From: JBOFLO01 sp051657905
Lineage (GTDB): Bacteria; Patescibacteriota; Gracilibacteria; UBA1369
Length of the DNA stretch: 18,538 nt
Direction of reading: 5' to 3'
NCBI GenBank assembly: GCA_051657905.1
Contig: JBOFLO010000085.1
Span: 1 to 18,538, forward strand
Shown: piece after piece, positions 1-7,910 of the stretch
How the letters are laid out: each line of letters starts with the position of its first letter
Position numbering within the stretch: position 1 is the first letter of the stretch
The notes under the pieces: model-generated
Database searches by the model: none
The model's input: the letters and a program-made list of their open reading frames with translations, nothing else
What the model was told of the DNA's origin: nothing
Translations under genes and position numbers: made by a program

Positions 1-797
1 AAGGCGCTCTCGACTATCTAGCCGTCGGCCTCGACCCTGCCCGCACCGTTTTCTTCCGCCAATCCGACATCCCCGCCCATGCCGAACTAGCCTGGATTTT
101 TAACTGTTTAGCCAGTTTCGGCCAAATGGAAAGAGGCCATGCGTGGAAAGACGCACTAACCAAAGGCCACAAAGACGCCACCGTTGGACTTTTCACCTAT
201 CCCATTTTAATGGCCGCCGACATTCTCCTTTATCAACCCGATTTAGTTCCGGTTGGCAAAGATCAAAAACAACATATTGAAATCGCCCGCGACCTGGCCT
301 CCCGTTTCAATAATTTATACGGAGATTTCTTCAAACTTCCTGAAGAATACACTCCCGAAAATGTCGCCCAAGTAATCGGCACCGACGGCGAGGATAAAAT
401 GAGTAAAAGCTACGGAAACACCATCGACTTATTCTCCGATGAATCAGTGATCAAAAAACAAATCATGGGAATTAAAACAGACTCAACCCCGGTTGAAGCA
501 CCCAAAAACCCTGACACCTGCGCTGTTTTTAAAATTTATTCCTACCTTGCTACCCCAGCCGAAATTGCCAACTTAAAAGACAAATATTTAGCCGGCGGTT
601 TTGGTTACGGTGATGCTAAAAAAATCCTCTTGGCCAAATACCTAGAATTCTTCGCTCCTTACCGTCAAAAAAGAATTGAACTAGCCCAGGATTTAGGCTA
701 TCTTAATGATGTTTTAAAGGCCGGAGCTGCCAAAGCCCGAGTCACAGCCGATCAAACATTGGAGTCAGTTAAGGCCAAAATTGGACTAAAAATCTAG
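1..797 (+). CDS. trpS: Tryptophanyl-tRNA synthetase, 3' part (5' end outside window)
   Basis: This is the C-terminal part of the class I synthetase that charges tRNA-Trp with tryptophan in the cytoplasm. The frame is open from base 3, so the gene starts upstream of the window; the ATG at 126 is internal. The first residues (GALDYLAVGLDP, then FFRQSDIPAHAEL) match the region after the HIGH motif in bacterial TrpRS. The KMSKS ATP-binding loop is intact at bases 396-410 within DGEDKMSKSYGN, and the RDLASRFN segment before it is typical of the bacterial enzyme. It ends with TAG at 795-797. The first 60 bases are about 65% G+C, clearly richer than the rest of the window. pyrG follows 46 bases later on the same strand, with no hairpin between them. 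Confidence 0.95.
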   Translation, partial: GALDYLAVGLDPARTVFFRQSDIPAHAELAWIFNCLASFGQMERGHAWKDALTKGHKDATVGLFTYPILMAADILLYQPDLVPVGKDQKQHIEIARDLASRFNNLYGDFFKLPEEYTPENVAQVIGTDGEDKMSKSYGNTIDLFSDESVIKKQIMGIKTDSTPVEAPKNPDTCAVFKIYSYLATPAEIANLKDKYLAGGFGYGDAKKILLAKYLEFFAPYRQKRIELAQDLGYLNDVLKAGAAKARVTADQTLESVKAKIGLKI

Positions 798-843
798 ACT
801 CCTCTTTACCTGTATCAAATTGCTAAAAACTAATTAAAAAAAA

Positions 844-2472
844 GTGAAAAGTACTAAATATATTTTTATTACCGGTGGGGTCTGCTCTTCTCTAGGAAAG
901 GGTATTGCAGCATCCTCTATCGGAGCTTTGCTAAAAGCGTCTGGATTCAAAGTTTTCACTTTAAAATTAGATCCATACATCAATGTTGATCCGGGAACAA
1001 TGAATCCATTTCAACATGGCGAGGTATATGTTCTGGAAGACGGCTCTGAAACCGATTTGGATTTGGGACATTATGAAAGATTTATCGGTGAAAATCTCAA
1101 TCAAGCCAGCTCAGTTAGTACTGGGAAAATTTATTCCGAAGTTATAGCCAATGAAAGAAAAGGAACTTATTTAGGTGGAACTATTCAAATTATTCCGCAT
1201 ATTACCAATGCCATTAAAAAGAAAATTTTTGATGCCGGCAAAGTAAATAATGCCGATATTGTTCTAGTGGAAATCGGTGGAACAACTGGAGATATTGAAG
1301 GACTTCCTTATCTCGAATCCATTCGTCAAATTCGCCATGATTTAGGGCAAGAAAACACCATGTTTGTACATTTAACTTTATTGCCATATCTACAAGGCGC
1401 TAAAGAATTAAAAACCAAACCTACTCAGGCTTCAGTACGAGAATTAAGATCTATCGGTATTCAACCGGACATTATCCTCGCTCGCGCCGATCATCATATC
1501 AGCCAAGATTTAATCAAAAAAATCGCCCTATTCTGTGATGTAGACGAAGAAGCCGTTATCCCCGCAATGACTGTAAATTCCATCTATAATGTCCCTTTAA
1601 ACTACAATGACCATCAAGTCACTCAGTTAATCGCTAAAAAACTACATTTAGGAGTTGTAAAACCAGATCTTAAAGACTGGATTACTTTAAATGAAAAAAT
1701 CAAAGCCAAACGTCAGCCAGTTAAAATCGCTATGGTGGCAAAATATAATGGCCTGGACGACGCTTACTTAAGTGTTATTGAATCATTAAAAATCGCCTGT
1801 TATCACCAAAACGCCGATCTTCAATTACAATGGATTTCCGCCGAAGATTTGGAAGAAAATGATTCAAAATCTCTAAAATCATTACAAGAAGCAGACGGGG
1901 TTTTAGTGCCTGGAGGATTTGGAGAGCGTGGAACAGAAGGCAAAATTATGGCGGCCCAATACTGCCGTGAAAACAATATTCCTTATTTAGGAATCTGTTT
2001 AGGTATGCAATTGATGTGTATTGAATTTGTCAGACATCTTAAAAAAGACAAAAATTACACCTCAGAAGAATTCGACGAAGACGGCAAAAAAGGAAGTCAA
2101 AAACACGTTATTCACTTCTTACCCGGACAAAGCAAAGATAAAGACAAAGGCGGAACACTAAGACTTGGAACATATCCATGCAAATTACAAAAGGGTTCAG
2201 TCAGCGCCAAACTTTATGGCAGCGAAACTATTCAGGAAAGACATCGTCATCGTTATGAATTCAATAATGAATTCCGCGAATTAATCGAAGAAAATGGCTT
2301 AATTCCAACCGGGATTTACCCTAAAGAAAATTTAGTGGAAATTGTCGAAATCAAAAAACACCCTTTCATGGTAGGTTGCCAATTCCACCCGGAATTCCTC
2401 TCCCGACCTAATCTCCCTCACCCACTTTTTCAAGGCTTAATCAAAGCCAGTTTGCACAATCAATCAAAATAA
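844..2472 (+). CDS. pyrG: CTP synthase
   Basis: CTP synthase makes CTP from UTP, ATP and glutamine, the last step of pyrimidine nucleotide synthesis. The 542-residue length is normal. The N-terminal synthetase domain (about 1-270) opens with the nucleotide-binding GGVCSSLGKG at residues 11-20, followed by the conserved KLDPYINVDPGTMNP and HGEVYVLEDG blocks. The C-terminal class I glutamine amidotransferase domain has the nucleophile Cys385 in GICLGMQL and the His-Glu pair H515/E517 in FHPEF. The GTG start at 844 is chosen because it puts TKYIFITGG at the usual distance from the N-terminus. No Shine-Dalgarno sequence precedes it, only an A-rich run. The stop is TAA, and the next gene starts 9 bases later, so the two are probably co-transcribed. 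Confidence 0.97.
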   Translation: MKSTKYIFITGGVCSSLGKGIAASSIGALLKASGFKVFTLKLDPYINVDPGTMNPFQHGEVYVLEDGSETDLDLGHYERFIGENLNQASSVSTGKIYSEVIANERKGTYLGGTIQIIPHITNAIKKKIFDAGKVNNADIVLVEIGGTTGDIEGLPYLESIRQIRHDLGQENTMFVHLTLLPYLQGAKELKTKPTQASVRELRSIGIQPDIILARADHHISQDLIKKIALFCDVDEEAVIPAMTVNSIYNVPLNYNDHQVTQLIAKKLHLGVVKPDLKDWITLNEKIKAKRQPVKIAMVAKYNGLDDAYLSVIESLKIACYHQNADLQLQWISAEDLEENDSKSLKSLQEADGVLVPGGFGERGTEGKIMAAQYCRENNIPYLGICLGMQLMCIEFVRHLKKDKNYTSEEFDEDGKKGSQKHVIHFLPGQSKDKDKGGTLRLGTYPCKLQKGSVSAKLYGSETIQERHRHRYEFNNEFRELIEENGLIPTGIYPKENLVEIVEIKKHPFMVGCQFHPEFLSRPNLPHPLFQGLIKASLHNQSK

Positions 2473-2481
2473 AAATCCCTC

Positions 2482-3876
2482 ATGCCAAAGTATTCATATA
2501 CAGTAATAAATAGGCAAAATCAGCAATTAAATGGGACTATCAACGCCCCAGATGAAACCACCGCTCGCCATGAATTAAATGGGCTTGGCTTTTCTATTTT
2601 GATTTTAAACGTGATCCCCGAAGATCAAGAAAATGTCGTCGCTCCCGAAGACTCAAGCGTACTAAAGTTCGAATTCATTGCCTTCGATAAAGCTGGGAAA
2701 AAAGTCGTTGGTTCAATTCAAGGTATGGAAATCTTCCAAGTATATAAAAGATTAATTCTAGAATATCAATTCGATGTTCAAGCACTTTATTTAGCCGACC
2801 TAACTGACCAAGAAAAAGAAAAAGCTATTCAAAAGGGCATAGAAGAGCTAAAAGATCGCTTGCTGGAAGAGAAAATGGAGGAAGATCTTAAGCATCAACA
2901 GGAAGTAATTGATCAAAAAACTTTTGAAGAGCAACAAGCCAAATTAAAAAATCAGGTTGAGTTTGTACTTAAAAAAGTTAATGAAATTATCGACACTTAT
3001 CGTGACGAACTTTCTCCACCCATCAAAACCAAATTGAAATATTATGTAGAAAAAATTCTACGTATTAAAAACAGTACTAACCTCAACTACATTCAGAGCA
3101 CCACCGAAGAAATGCTCAATTATCTGCAAAAGGAAGAATTATTTTTAAATCAGGAACAAAAACTAAAAGAACGCACTAAGCTTTCCATTGAAGCTAAAAG
3201 CATGATGATGAAACTTCATAATGTGAATAGCAAAGCCCAAGCCGATGTTTTCGATCTGCTGCGTGACTGGCGCGACGAACATATCATCAACAAAAAACAT
3301 CCTAATTTCCTGGATAATCTAATCAATGTTTTAATAACTCCAATCATCGGAGCTCAAGCCGAAGACCGAAGAATCATTGAAGCCAAAATCAAGTACAAAC
3401 AAATCAACAAGCAGATACGTGATTTCATTATCATCTATTTTCAGGCACCTAATAAAGAATATAAACGCGAAACTCTGGACACTATTAAAAGTTTTTGGAA
3501 TCAACGCAATATTCTTAAAAGAGAATTAAAAGAAATAATTAAACAGGTACAATCCGAAAAATTAAACAACAATGAAATCAGCTCTGGAGAAATTGTTTTA
3601 AGAGAAATTTACAATCTTTTTTGCTGGGTTTTATGTTTCTACTTAATTTATTATTTCGGCACTATTTACCTCAATTCCAAGCAAATCGACTTCCCTTTTT
3701 CCAACTTAAATTTGATTTTCCAAACCTCCTTCATCAAATACTTCTTCATTTTCTTATTCCTAGCAGTTTGCTTTATCGGCATAAAACTTGAATTTCTAAA
3801 ACGCCGGACTTATTTAAACCCCCCTATTTTGGCCATCTTCATCTTCACCAATCTACTTCTTATCATCAATTTTTAA
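2482..3876 (+). CDS. Coiled-coil membrane protein with two PilC/GspF-like N-terminal modules
   Basis: I do not recognise this 464-residue protein as a whole. Residues 1-44 (start MPKYSYTVINRQ, with GTINAPDETTARHEL) look like the cytoplasmic N-terminal module of type IV pilus platform protein PilC/GspF, whose usual form is Y.Y.a....G....G.i.A....A...L...G. Residues 62-105 (FEFIAFDKAGKKVVGSI) look like a second, more diverged copy. The rest does not match a T2SSF domain: residues 110-370 are highly charged and predicted helical or coiled coil, and three hydrophobic helices close the protein at about 377-397, 417-437 and 446-463. The module was therefore probably borrowed or kept while the platform domains were lost or replaced. 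The stop overlaps the next start by one base (TAATG), implying translational coupling to the Lgt-like gene. Function unknown; a link to pili or secretion is inference. Confidence 0.85.
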   Translation: MPKYSYTVINRQNQQLNGTINAPDETTARHELNGLGFSILILNVIPEDQENVVAPEDSSVLKFEFIAFDKAGKKVVGSIQGMEIFQVYKRLILEYQFDVQALYLADLTDQEKEKAIQKGIEELKDRLLEEKMEEDLKHQQEVIDQKTFEEQQAKLKNQVEFVLKKVNEIIDTYRDELSPPIKTKLKYYVEKILRIKNSTNLNYIQSTTEEMLNYLQKEELFLNQEQKLKERTKLSIEAKSMMMKLHNVNSKAQADVFDLLRDWRDEHIINKKHPNFLDNLINVLITPIIGAQAEDRRIIEAKIKYKQINKQIRDFIIIYFQAPNKEYKRETLDTIKSFWNQRNILKRELKEIIKQVQSEKLNNNEISSGEIVLREIYNLFCWVLCFYLIYYFGTIYLNSKQIDFPFSNLNLIFQTSFIKYFFIFLFLAVCFIGIKLEFLKRRTYLNPPILAIFIFTNLLLIINF

Positions 3877-4652
3877 TGTTCCCCATCCTTTTACAAATTG
3901 GGCCAATTACCATTTTTTCTCTCTGGTTATTTGTCTGTCTGGGATTTTTCATCAGCATTGTTTTCATTAATAAATTAACTCATTCTCGTCGAGTAAAATT
4001 GAATTTCCTTGCCAACAATAGCTTATTATTATTCTTCACCGGCCTGATTTTCGCCCGTTTATTCTTTGTTATTCTCAATTACAATTACTATCTTTCTGAA
4101 GCCAGCCAAGGCAACTTTCTGGAAATGTTCTATATCTGGGACAAAGGACTTTCTTTCTGGGGTGGATTAGTAGGGTTGATAACCAGTTTATACATACTCT
4201 GTAAACGCCAGGATGAGGACTTTAACGACTGGACTGATGTTTTATCGGTAAGTATCATCTTCGCTATGGCCATAGGCTCAATTGGAGCCTTTTTAGACGG
4301 TAGAAACTATGGTGTACCTAGTGAATTACCCTGGGCAGTACTAATGGAATCATCGCTCTACGCCATTCCAATACACCCAGTACAACTTTACTCCGCCATT
4401 TACTGCCTAATAATCGGCCTAGTTCTATACAAAAGCTTTAACACTAATTTCCTTAAAGAATCAGGAAACATTACACTAGCTGCCATCAGCAGTTATAGTT
4501 TTTTCCGCTTTTTAGAAGAATTTTTGCGCGGAGATGAAGCAATTCACATTTCCATCATTCGTCTTCCTCAAATTTTGGCTATACTAATCTTCCTAGCCTC
4601 CACCTACTTCCTCTATCGTAAGTATCAACAATATAAAACCTCTAATTTCTAG
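3876..4652 (+). CDS. lgt: Lgt-family membrane protein, divergent active site
   Basis: The fold is that of prolipoprotein diacylglyceryl transferase, which moves diacylglycerol from phosphatidylglycerol to the lipobox cysteine of prolipoproteins in the membrane. The length (258), about seven hydrophobic helices, and landmarks such as GLSFWGGLVG (91-100), GSIGAFLDGRNYG (134-146), LPWAV, IHPVQLYSA (166-174) and the late Y207/R211/E215 motif all align with E. coli Lgt. However, several residues shown or thought to be needed in E. coli Lgt are changed: Y26 to L16, H103 to W95, R143 to S135, N146 to A138 and E151 to R143. Those matching Y235, R239, E243 and G154 are kept. It may be inactive, may use a different lipid, or may be a lineage-specific variant. 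It starts on the last base of the previous stop codon and ends TAG, 5 bases before the next gene. Confidence 0.82.
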   Translation: MFPILLQIGPITIFSLWLFVCLGFFISIVFINKLTHSRRVKLNFLANNSLLLFFTGLIFARLFFVILNYNYYLSEASQGNFLEMFYIWDKGLSFWGGLVGLITSLYILCKRQDEDFNDWTDVLSVSIIFAMAIGSIGAFLDGRNYGVPSELPWAVLMESSLYAIPIHPVQLYSAIYCLIIGLVLYKSFNTNFLKESGNITLAAISSYSFFRFLEEFLRGDEAIHISIIRLPQILAILIFLASTYFLYRKYQQYKTSNF

Positions 4653-4657
4653 AAACT

Positions 4658-5011
4658 ATGAATACTGTAATCGACTTCCTAAATTATTTCTTCAGCCTTA
4701 ATCCTGGAACGGCCTTCGCCAATCAATGGATATATTGGGTTTTAATCGGATTTTCCACTTTCCTCGCTTTTTATCTTTTTTACTTAATCCGCAACAAAAC
4801 CGACAAAAACTTAAAAAAACTAATCAAGCCTTATCCTAGCCGTCTTTTGCTAATCAATATTTTGATTATGCTTTATATTTTCCTGCGCACCAGCAATGTA
4901 CAAGTATTCTCAATGAGAATGGTTCTTTACATTTTAATAGCCTGGTTGCTTTGGACATTCTATAAAATCTACCACAACTATTTTGTGGTTTATCCTAAAA
5001 AACAAAAATAG
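4658..5011 (+). CDS. Small three-helix membrane protein, unknown function
   Basis: This 117-residue protein has three hydrophobic stretches at about residues 24-44, 62-78 and 86-104, separated by lysine-rich loops (RNKTDKNLKKLIK) and followed by a basic tail (YPKKQK). By the positive-inside rule the first loop and the C-terminus should be cytoplasmic. I see no known motif. It lies 5 bases after the Lgt-like gene and is the last gene of the plus-strand run, so it probably shares that transcript and may act with the Lgt-like protein. Its TAG stop is separated by a single base from the stop codon of the convergent PEGA gene, leaving no room for a separate terminator. Confidence 0.75.
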   Translation: MNTVIDFLNYFFSLNPGTAFANQWIYWVLIGFSTFLAFYLFYLIRNKTDKNLKKLIKPYPSRLLLINILIMLYIFLRTSNVQVFSMRMVLYILIAWLLWTFYKIYHNYFVVYPKKQK

Positions 5012-5012
5012 A

Positions 5013-6188
5013 TTACCATTCAGTTAGACTAATTTCTTGCCCCTGCTCAGTTGTAGATATTTTATACAATTGTCCTGGGGCAATTTTTAAATCCACAATA
5101 TTCTCGGCATCTTTAACAATAACCTGAGTATTTTTAAAATCCAAATCAGACAAAAACAACTGATTATTTTGCCTAAAAACAAAAGCCCCTTCCGCAGCCC
5201 AATCAACTAAATCAAGCTTTTGATTAAAACGTGCCAAAACTAATTTATTAAACACAGCATCAAATAAAACCAATTGGCCATTATCCATCAACAAAATTTT
5301 ATTCTCCTCTGAAACAATCATTTCACTATCCAAATTTTCTGCCAACATCTTTAATTCACTACCTCTCAAAACCAATAATTTAGGTTTGTCCTCATCCACA
5401 AATTTCACTTTCAAAAAGGTCAGCTCATCTTTCTGAATCAAATTTACCGTTTCAATAATTTGATCAAAATCATATTTCTGCAAAACATTATCCATATTAC
5501 GATCATAAACCAACAAATAATTTTGCCCATCCAAAAGCCAATGATCACCCAAATACGAAATCACCGAAAAATCCTTTTCCACAACCGAAACGGCCTGATT
5601 CGATAAATTATAAATTTTCACCTCACTTTCATTCTCCACAAAAAATTCCGAACCAATAGCATTCAGTTTTTCAAAACTCCCACCTTCACCTTCAAAACTA
5701 GCCAACATCACCAATTGATTTTCTCTCAATTGATAAAACTCCAATGCCCCCAATTCCGTTTTCTTAACCAAAGTATTATTCACCCATTTAGAATCAGTAC
5801 TCAATAAATCACCAACTTTTTCCCATTCAACCACATCCAAGTCAGGAAAAATCAAATGATTACGCAAAATTGATACAAAGTCCGCCTGCACATCAACCTC
5901 ATATTTCCAAGTAAGAAAGCCATCTTTAACCACCTCCAACTGATGCTTGCCAGGAAAAACATTAAAAATTTTCAAAGGCGGCTCACCAGACAATAACTTC
6001 CCATCCAAGAAAATCTGCCCCTCAGGAACCTCAATGCTCAAATCAATAATACTGGTTTTAGTAAAATTCTGGGCGAAGAAATCCAATTGATAACCATTGG
6101 TAATAATAATGGCAATTACCAAAGCCACAAAAAAAGCCACTACCACTAATGTATGAAAAACTATGGTAATGGCCTTTTTAAGTTTCAT
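5013..6188 (-). CDS. Membrane-anchored PEGA-domain protein with predicted beta-propeller-like body
   Basis: The protein begins with a short cytoplasmic segment and one transmembrane helix (FHTLVVVAFFVALVIAIII), so the body should be outside the membrane. A PEGA domain follows at about residues 53-100 from the ATG: IEVPEGQIFLDGKLL, then PLKIFNVFPGKHQLEV and KDGFLTWKY, the usual layout of this small beta-sandwich found in cell-surface proteins. The remaining 290 residues are repeated short beta strands (for example NKILLMDNGQLVLFD and GAFVFRQNNQLFLSDL), suggesting a propeller or similar all-beta fold. I start it at ATG 6188 (391 residues). A TTG at 6203 would add five residues and overlap greA by 8 bases, and is less convincing. 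Last gene of the minus-strand run; ligand unknown. Confidence 0.85.
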   Translation of the reverse strand: MKLKKAITIVFHTLVVVAFFVALVIAIIITNGYQLDFFAQNFTKTSIIDLSIEVPEGQIFLDGKLLSGEPPLKIFNVFPGKHQLEVVKDGFLTWKYEVDVQADFVSILRNHLIFPDLDVVEWEKVGDLLSTDSKWVNNTLVKKTELGALEFYQLRENQLVMLASFEGEGGSFEKLNAIGSEFFVENESEVKIYNLSNQAVSVVEKDFSVISYLGDHWLLDGQNYLLVYDRNMDNVLQKYDFDQIIETVNLIQKDELTFLKVKFVDEDKPKLLVLRGSELKMLAENLDSEMIVSEENKILLMDNGQLVLFDAVFNKLVLARFNQKLDLVDWAAEGAFVFRQNNQLFLSDLDFKNTQVIVKDAENIVDLKIAPGQLYKISTTEQGQEISLTEW

Positions 6189-6195
6189 TGAAAAA

Positions 6196-6738
6196 TTAAA
6201 CAATGCTCAAAATTTCGTAGGTGATTGAACCAGATGGAACTTTGACATCCACCTTTTCTCCAACTTTACCACTTAGTAAAGCCAAACCTACCGGAGATTC
6301 ATTAGAAATTTTCTCATTCAAAGGATCCGCCTCAGTTGTACCAACAATTGTGTATTCTTTAATTTCACCTACAACTTTTCCACTTAAAGCTTTGATTTTC
6401 ACCTTATTTCCCAACTGCACACTCATTTGCTTTTTAGATTGTCCATGAGCATCATCTTCATCGATAATTTGCGCATACTTAACTTGTTCAGTAAGTTGCA
6501 AAATTCTACCTTCTACGAAAGCCTGTTCATTTTTAGCTTCTTCGTATTCAGAGTTTTCAGAAAGATCCCCGTAACTTACGGCTTCTTTAATTCTAGCTGC
6601 AATCTCTCTTCTTTTGGTATTCTCTAAATAATCTAGTTCTGACACCAATTTCTCTAAACCATCTTTAGTAACCAAAGTTACCTGAGATTGTTTTACCTTT
6701 GCTTCTGGTTTTGCTTTCGCGATTTTTTTCTCGGCCAT
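6196..6738 (-). CDS. greA: Transcript cleavage factor GreA with N-terminal extension
   Basis: GreA binds the secondary channel of RNA polymerase and triggers cleavage of backtracked RNA so that elongation can resume. The coiled-coil domain carries the tip motif GDLSENSEYEEAKNEQ, with acidic residues D58 and E61 equivalent to E. coli D41 and E44. The C-terminal FKBP-like domain includes the PVGLALLSGKVGE block. At 180 residues it is about 20 longer than usual because of a lysine- and alanine-rich tail of roughly 17 residues before the first coiled-coil helix (starting MAEKKIAKAK). The extension could contact nucleic acid or polymerase, but that is inference. An in-frame start lacking the extension is not obvious. 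It lies 19 bases after rpoD, on the same strand. Confidence 0.95.
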   Translation of the reverse strand: MAEKKIAKAKPEAKVKQSQVTLVTKDGLEKLVSELDYLENTKRREIAARIKEAVSYGDLSENSEYEEAKNEQAFVEGRILQLTEQVKYAQIIDEDDAHGQSKKQMSVQLGNKVKIKALSGKVVGEIKEYTIVGTTEADPLNEKISNESPVGLALLSGKVGEKVDVKVPSGSITYEILSIV

Positions 6739-6757
6739 GATTGTTTATAAATTAGGA

Positions 6758-7891
6758 TTAATTTGGTCTGATTTTAACGCTAGTCGGATGTTCTTTCAAT
6801 TTTTGTAGCACTTTTGCTTCAATTTGACGAATTCTTTCTCTGGTTACATTGAATTCCTGCCCCACTTCTTCCAGAGTATGCCCTACTCCATCCTTAAGTC
6901 CGAATCTCATTTCAATAATCTTTCTTTCTCTAGGTGAAAGATACTGAAGCATTTCATGAATATTTTCTTTGATCAATACACGATTAGTGGCTTCTGCCGG
7001 TTGTAATGCATCATCATCTTCGATAAAGTCCCCCAATTTGCTATCTTCTTCAGTACCAACTGGAGCTTCCAAAGAAACGATATCCTGAGAAATTTTTAAA
7101 ATATGCTTCACTTTCTTCACATCCATATCCATTTCCGAAGCCAATTCTTCCACCGCCGGTTCACGCCCCAACTCTTGCACTAAACGTCTTTGAGCATGAG
7201 TTAATTTATTGATCGTTTCCACCATATGCACCGGAATTCTGATTGTACGAGCCTGATCTGCAATCGCACGAGTAATGGCCTGTCTAATCCACCAAGTAGC
7301 ATAAGTAGAGAATTTAAAACCTCTTTCCGGATCGAATTTTTCCACCGCTCTAAACAAACCGATATTCCCTTCCTGAATCAAATCCAAGAAAGAAAGTCCA
7401 CGGCCAATATACTTTTTAGCAATACTCACCACCAATCTTAAATTGGATTCCGCCAACTTAGATTTAGCTGATTGATCACCTTTTTTAATTCTTTTTGCCA
7501 AATCAATTTCTTCCTTACCGGTTAACAAATTGATTTTACCGATTTCACATAAATACAAACGAATGGAATCATTGGCGATTTCTCGCAATTCCACAGTTTT
7601 TTTCTCCTTAGGTTCAGGAACCGCTACACCATCTATCATTTTAGGTGGTTCCTTGGTTGGTAACATTTTATCTTTGGCATCCATTACTTCAATGCCCAAA
7701 TCAATAAATAAGGCATAAACCTCATCTAATAAAACGATATCTTCTTCTAATTTTGGCAAAGCTTTCATTAACTCTTGATGAGTTACAAAGCCATGCTCTC
7801 TACCCTTTTTTACCAATCCTCTGATCTCATCCGGAAACTCTGCCAATTGATCATCCGACGGTTGGGCAATAAACTTTTTAGTTCTAGCCAT
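6758..7891 (-). CDS. rpoD: Primary sigma factor (sigma70/RpoD/SigA)
   Basis: This is the housekeeping sigma subunit that directs RNA polymerase to -10/-35 promoters. At 377 residues it matches the short SigA type without the large non-conserved region. A region 1.1-like helical part covers about 10-70 and region 1.2 about 105-135 (NDSIRLYLCEIG). Region 2 contains the core-binding LDLIQEGNIGL (169-179) and the promoter-melting and -10 reading segment FSTYATWWIRQAITRAIADQ (194-213). Region 3 follows, then region 4 with SPRERKIIEMRFG (319-331) and the -35-reading helix in FNVTRERIRQIEAK (347-360). The sigma70-like promoters seen at 14765-14813 fit this factor. It lies 19 bases downstream of dnaG, recalling the dnaG-rpoD pairing of many bacteria. 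Confidence 0.97.
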   Translation of the reverse strand: MARTKKFIAQPSDDQLAEFPDEIRGLVKKGREHGFVTHQELMKALPKLEEDIVLLDEVYALFIDLGIEVMDAKDKMLPTKEPPKMIDGVAVPEPKEKKTVELREIANDSIRLYLCEIGKINLLTGKEEIDLAKRIKKGDQSAKSKLAESNLRLVVSIAKKYIGRGLSFLDLIQEGNIGLFRAVEKFDPERGFKFSTYATWWIRQAITRAIADQARTIRIPVHMVETINKLTHAQRRLVQELGREPAVEELASEMDMDVKKVKHILKISQDIVSLEAPVGTEEDSKLGDFIEDDDALQPAEATNRVLIKENIHEMLQYLSPRERKIIEMRFGLKDGVGHTLEEVGQEFNVTRERIRQIEAKVLQKLKEHPTSVKIRPN

Positions 7892-7910
7892 GGAAAGAGT
7901 TTTGATTAAA

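Noticed and set aside
798..843. Promoter or terminator between trpS and pyrG
   Set aside because: TATCAA at 813 has no -35 at suitable spacing and there is no hairpin; 46 bases is compatible with one transcript.
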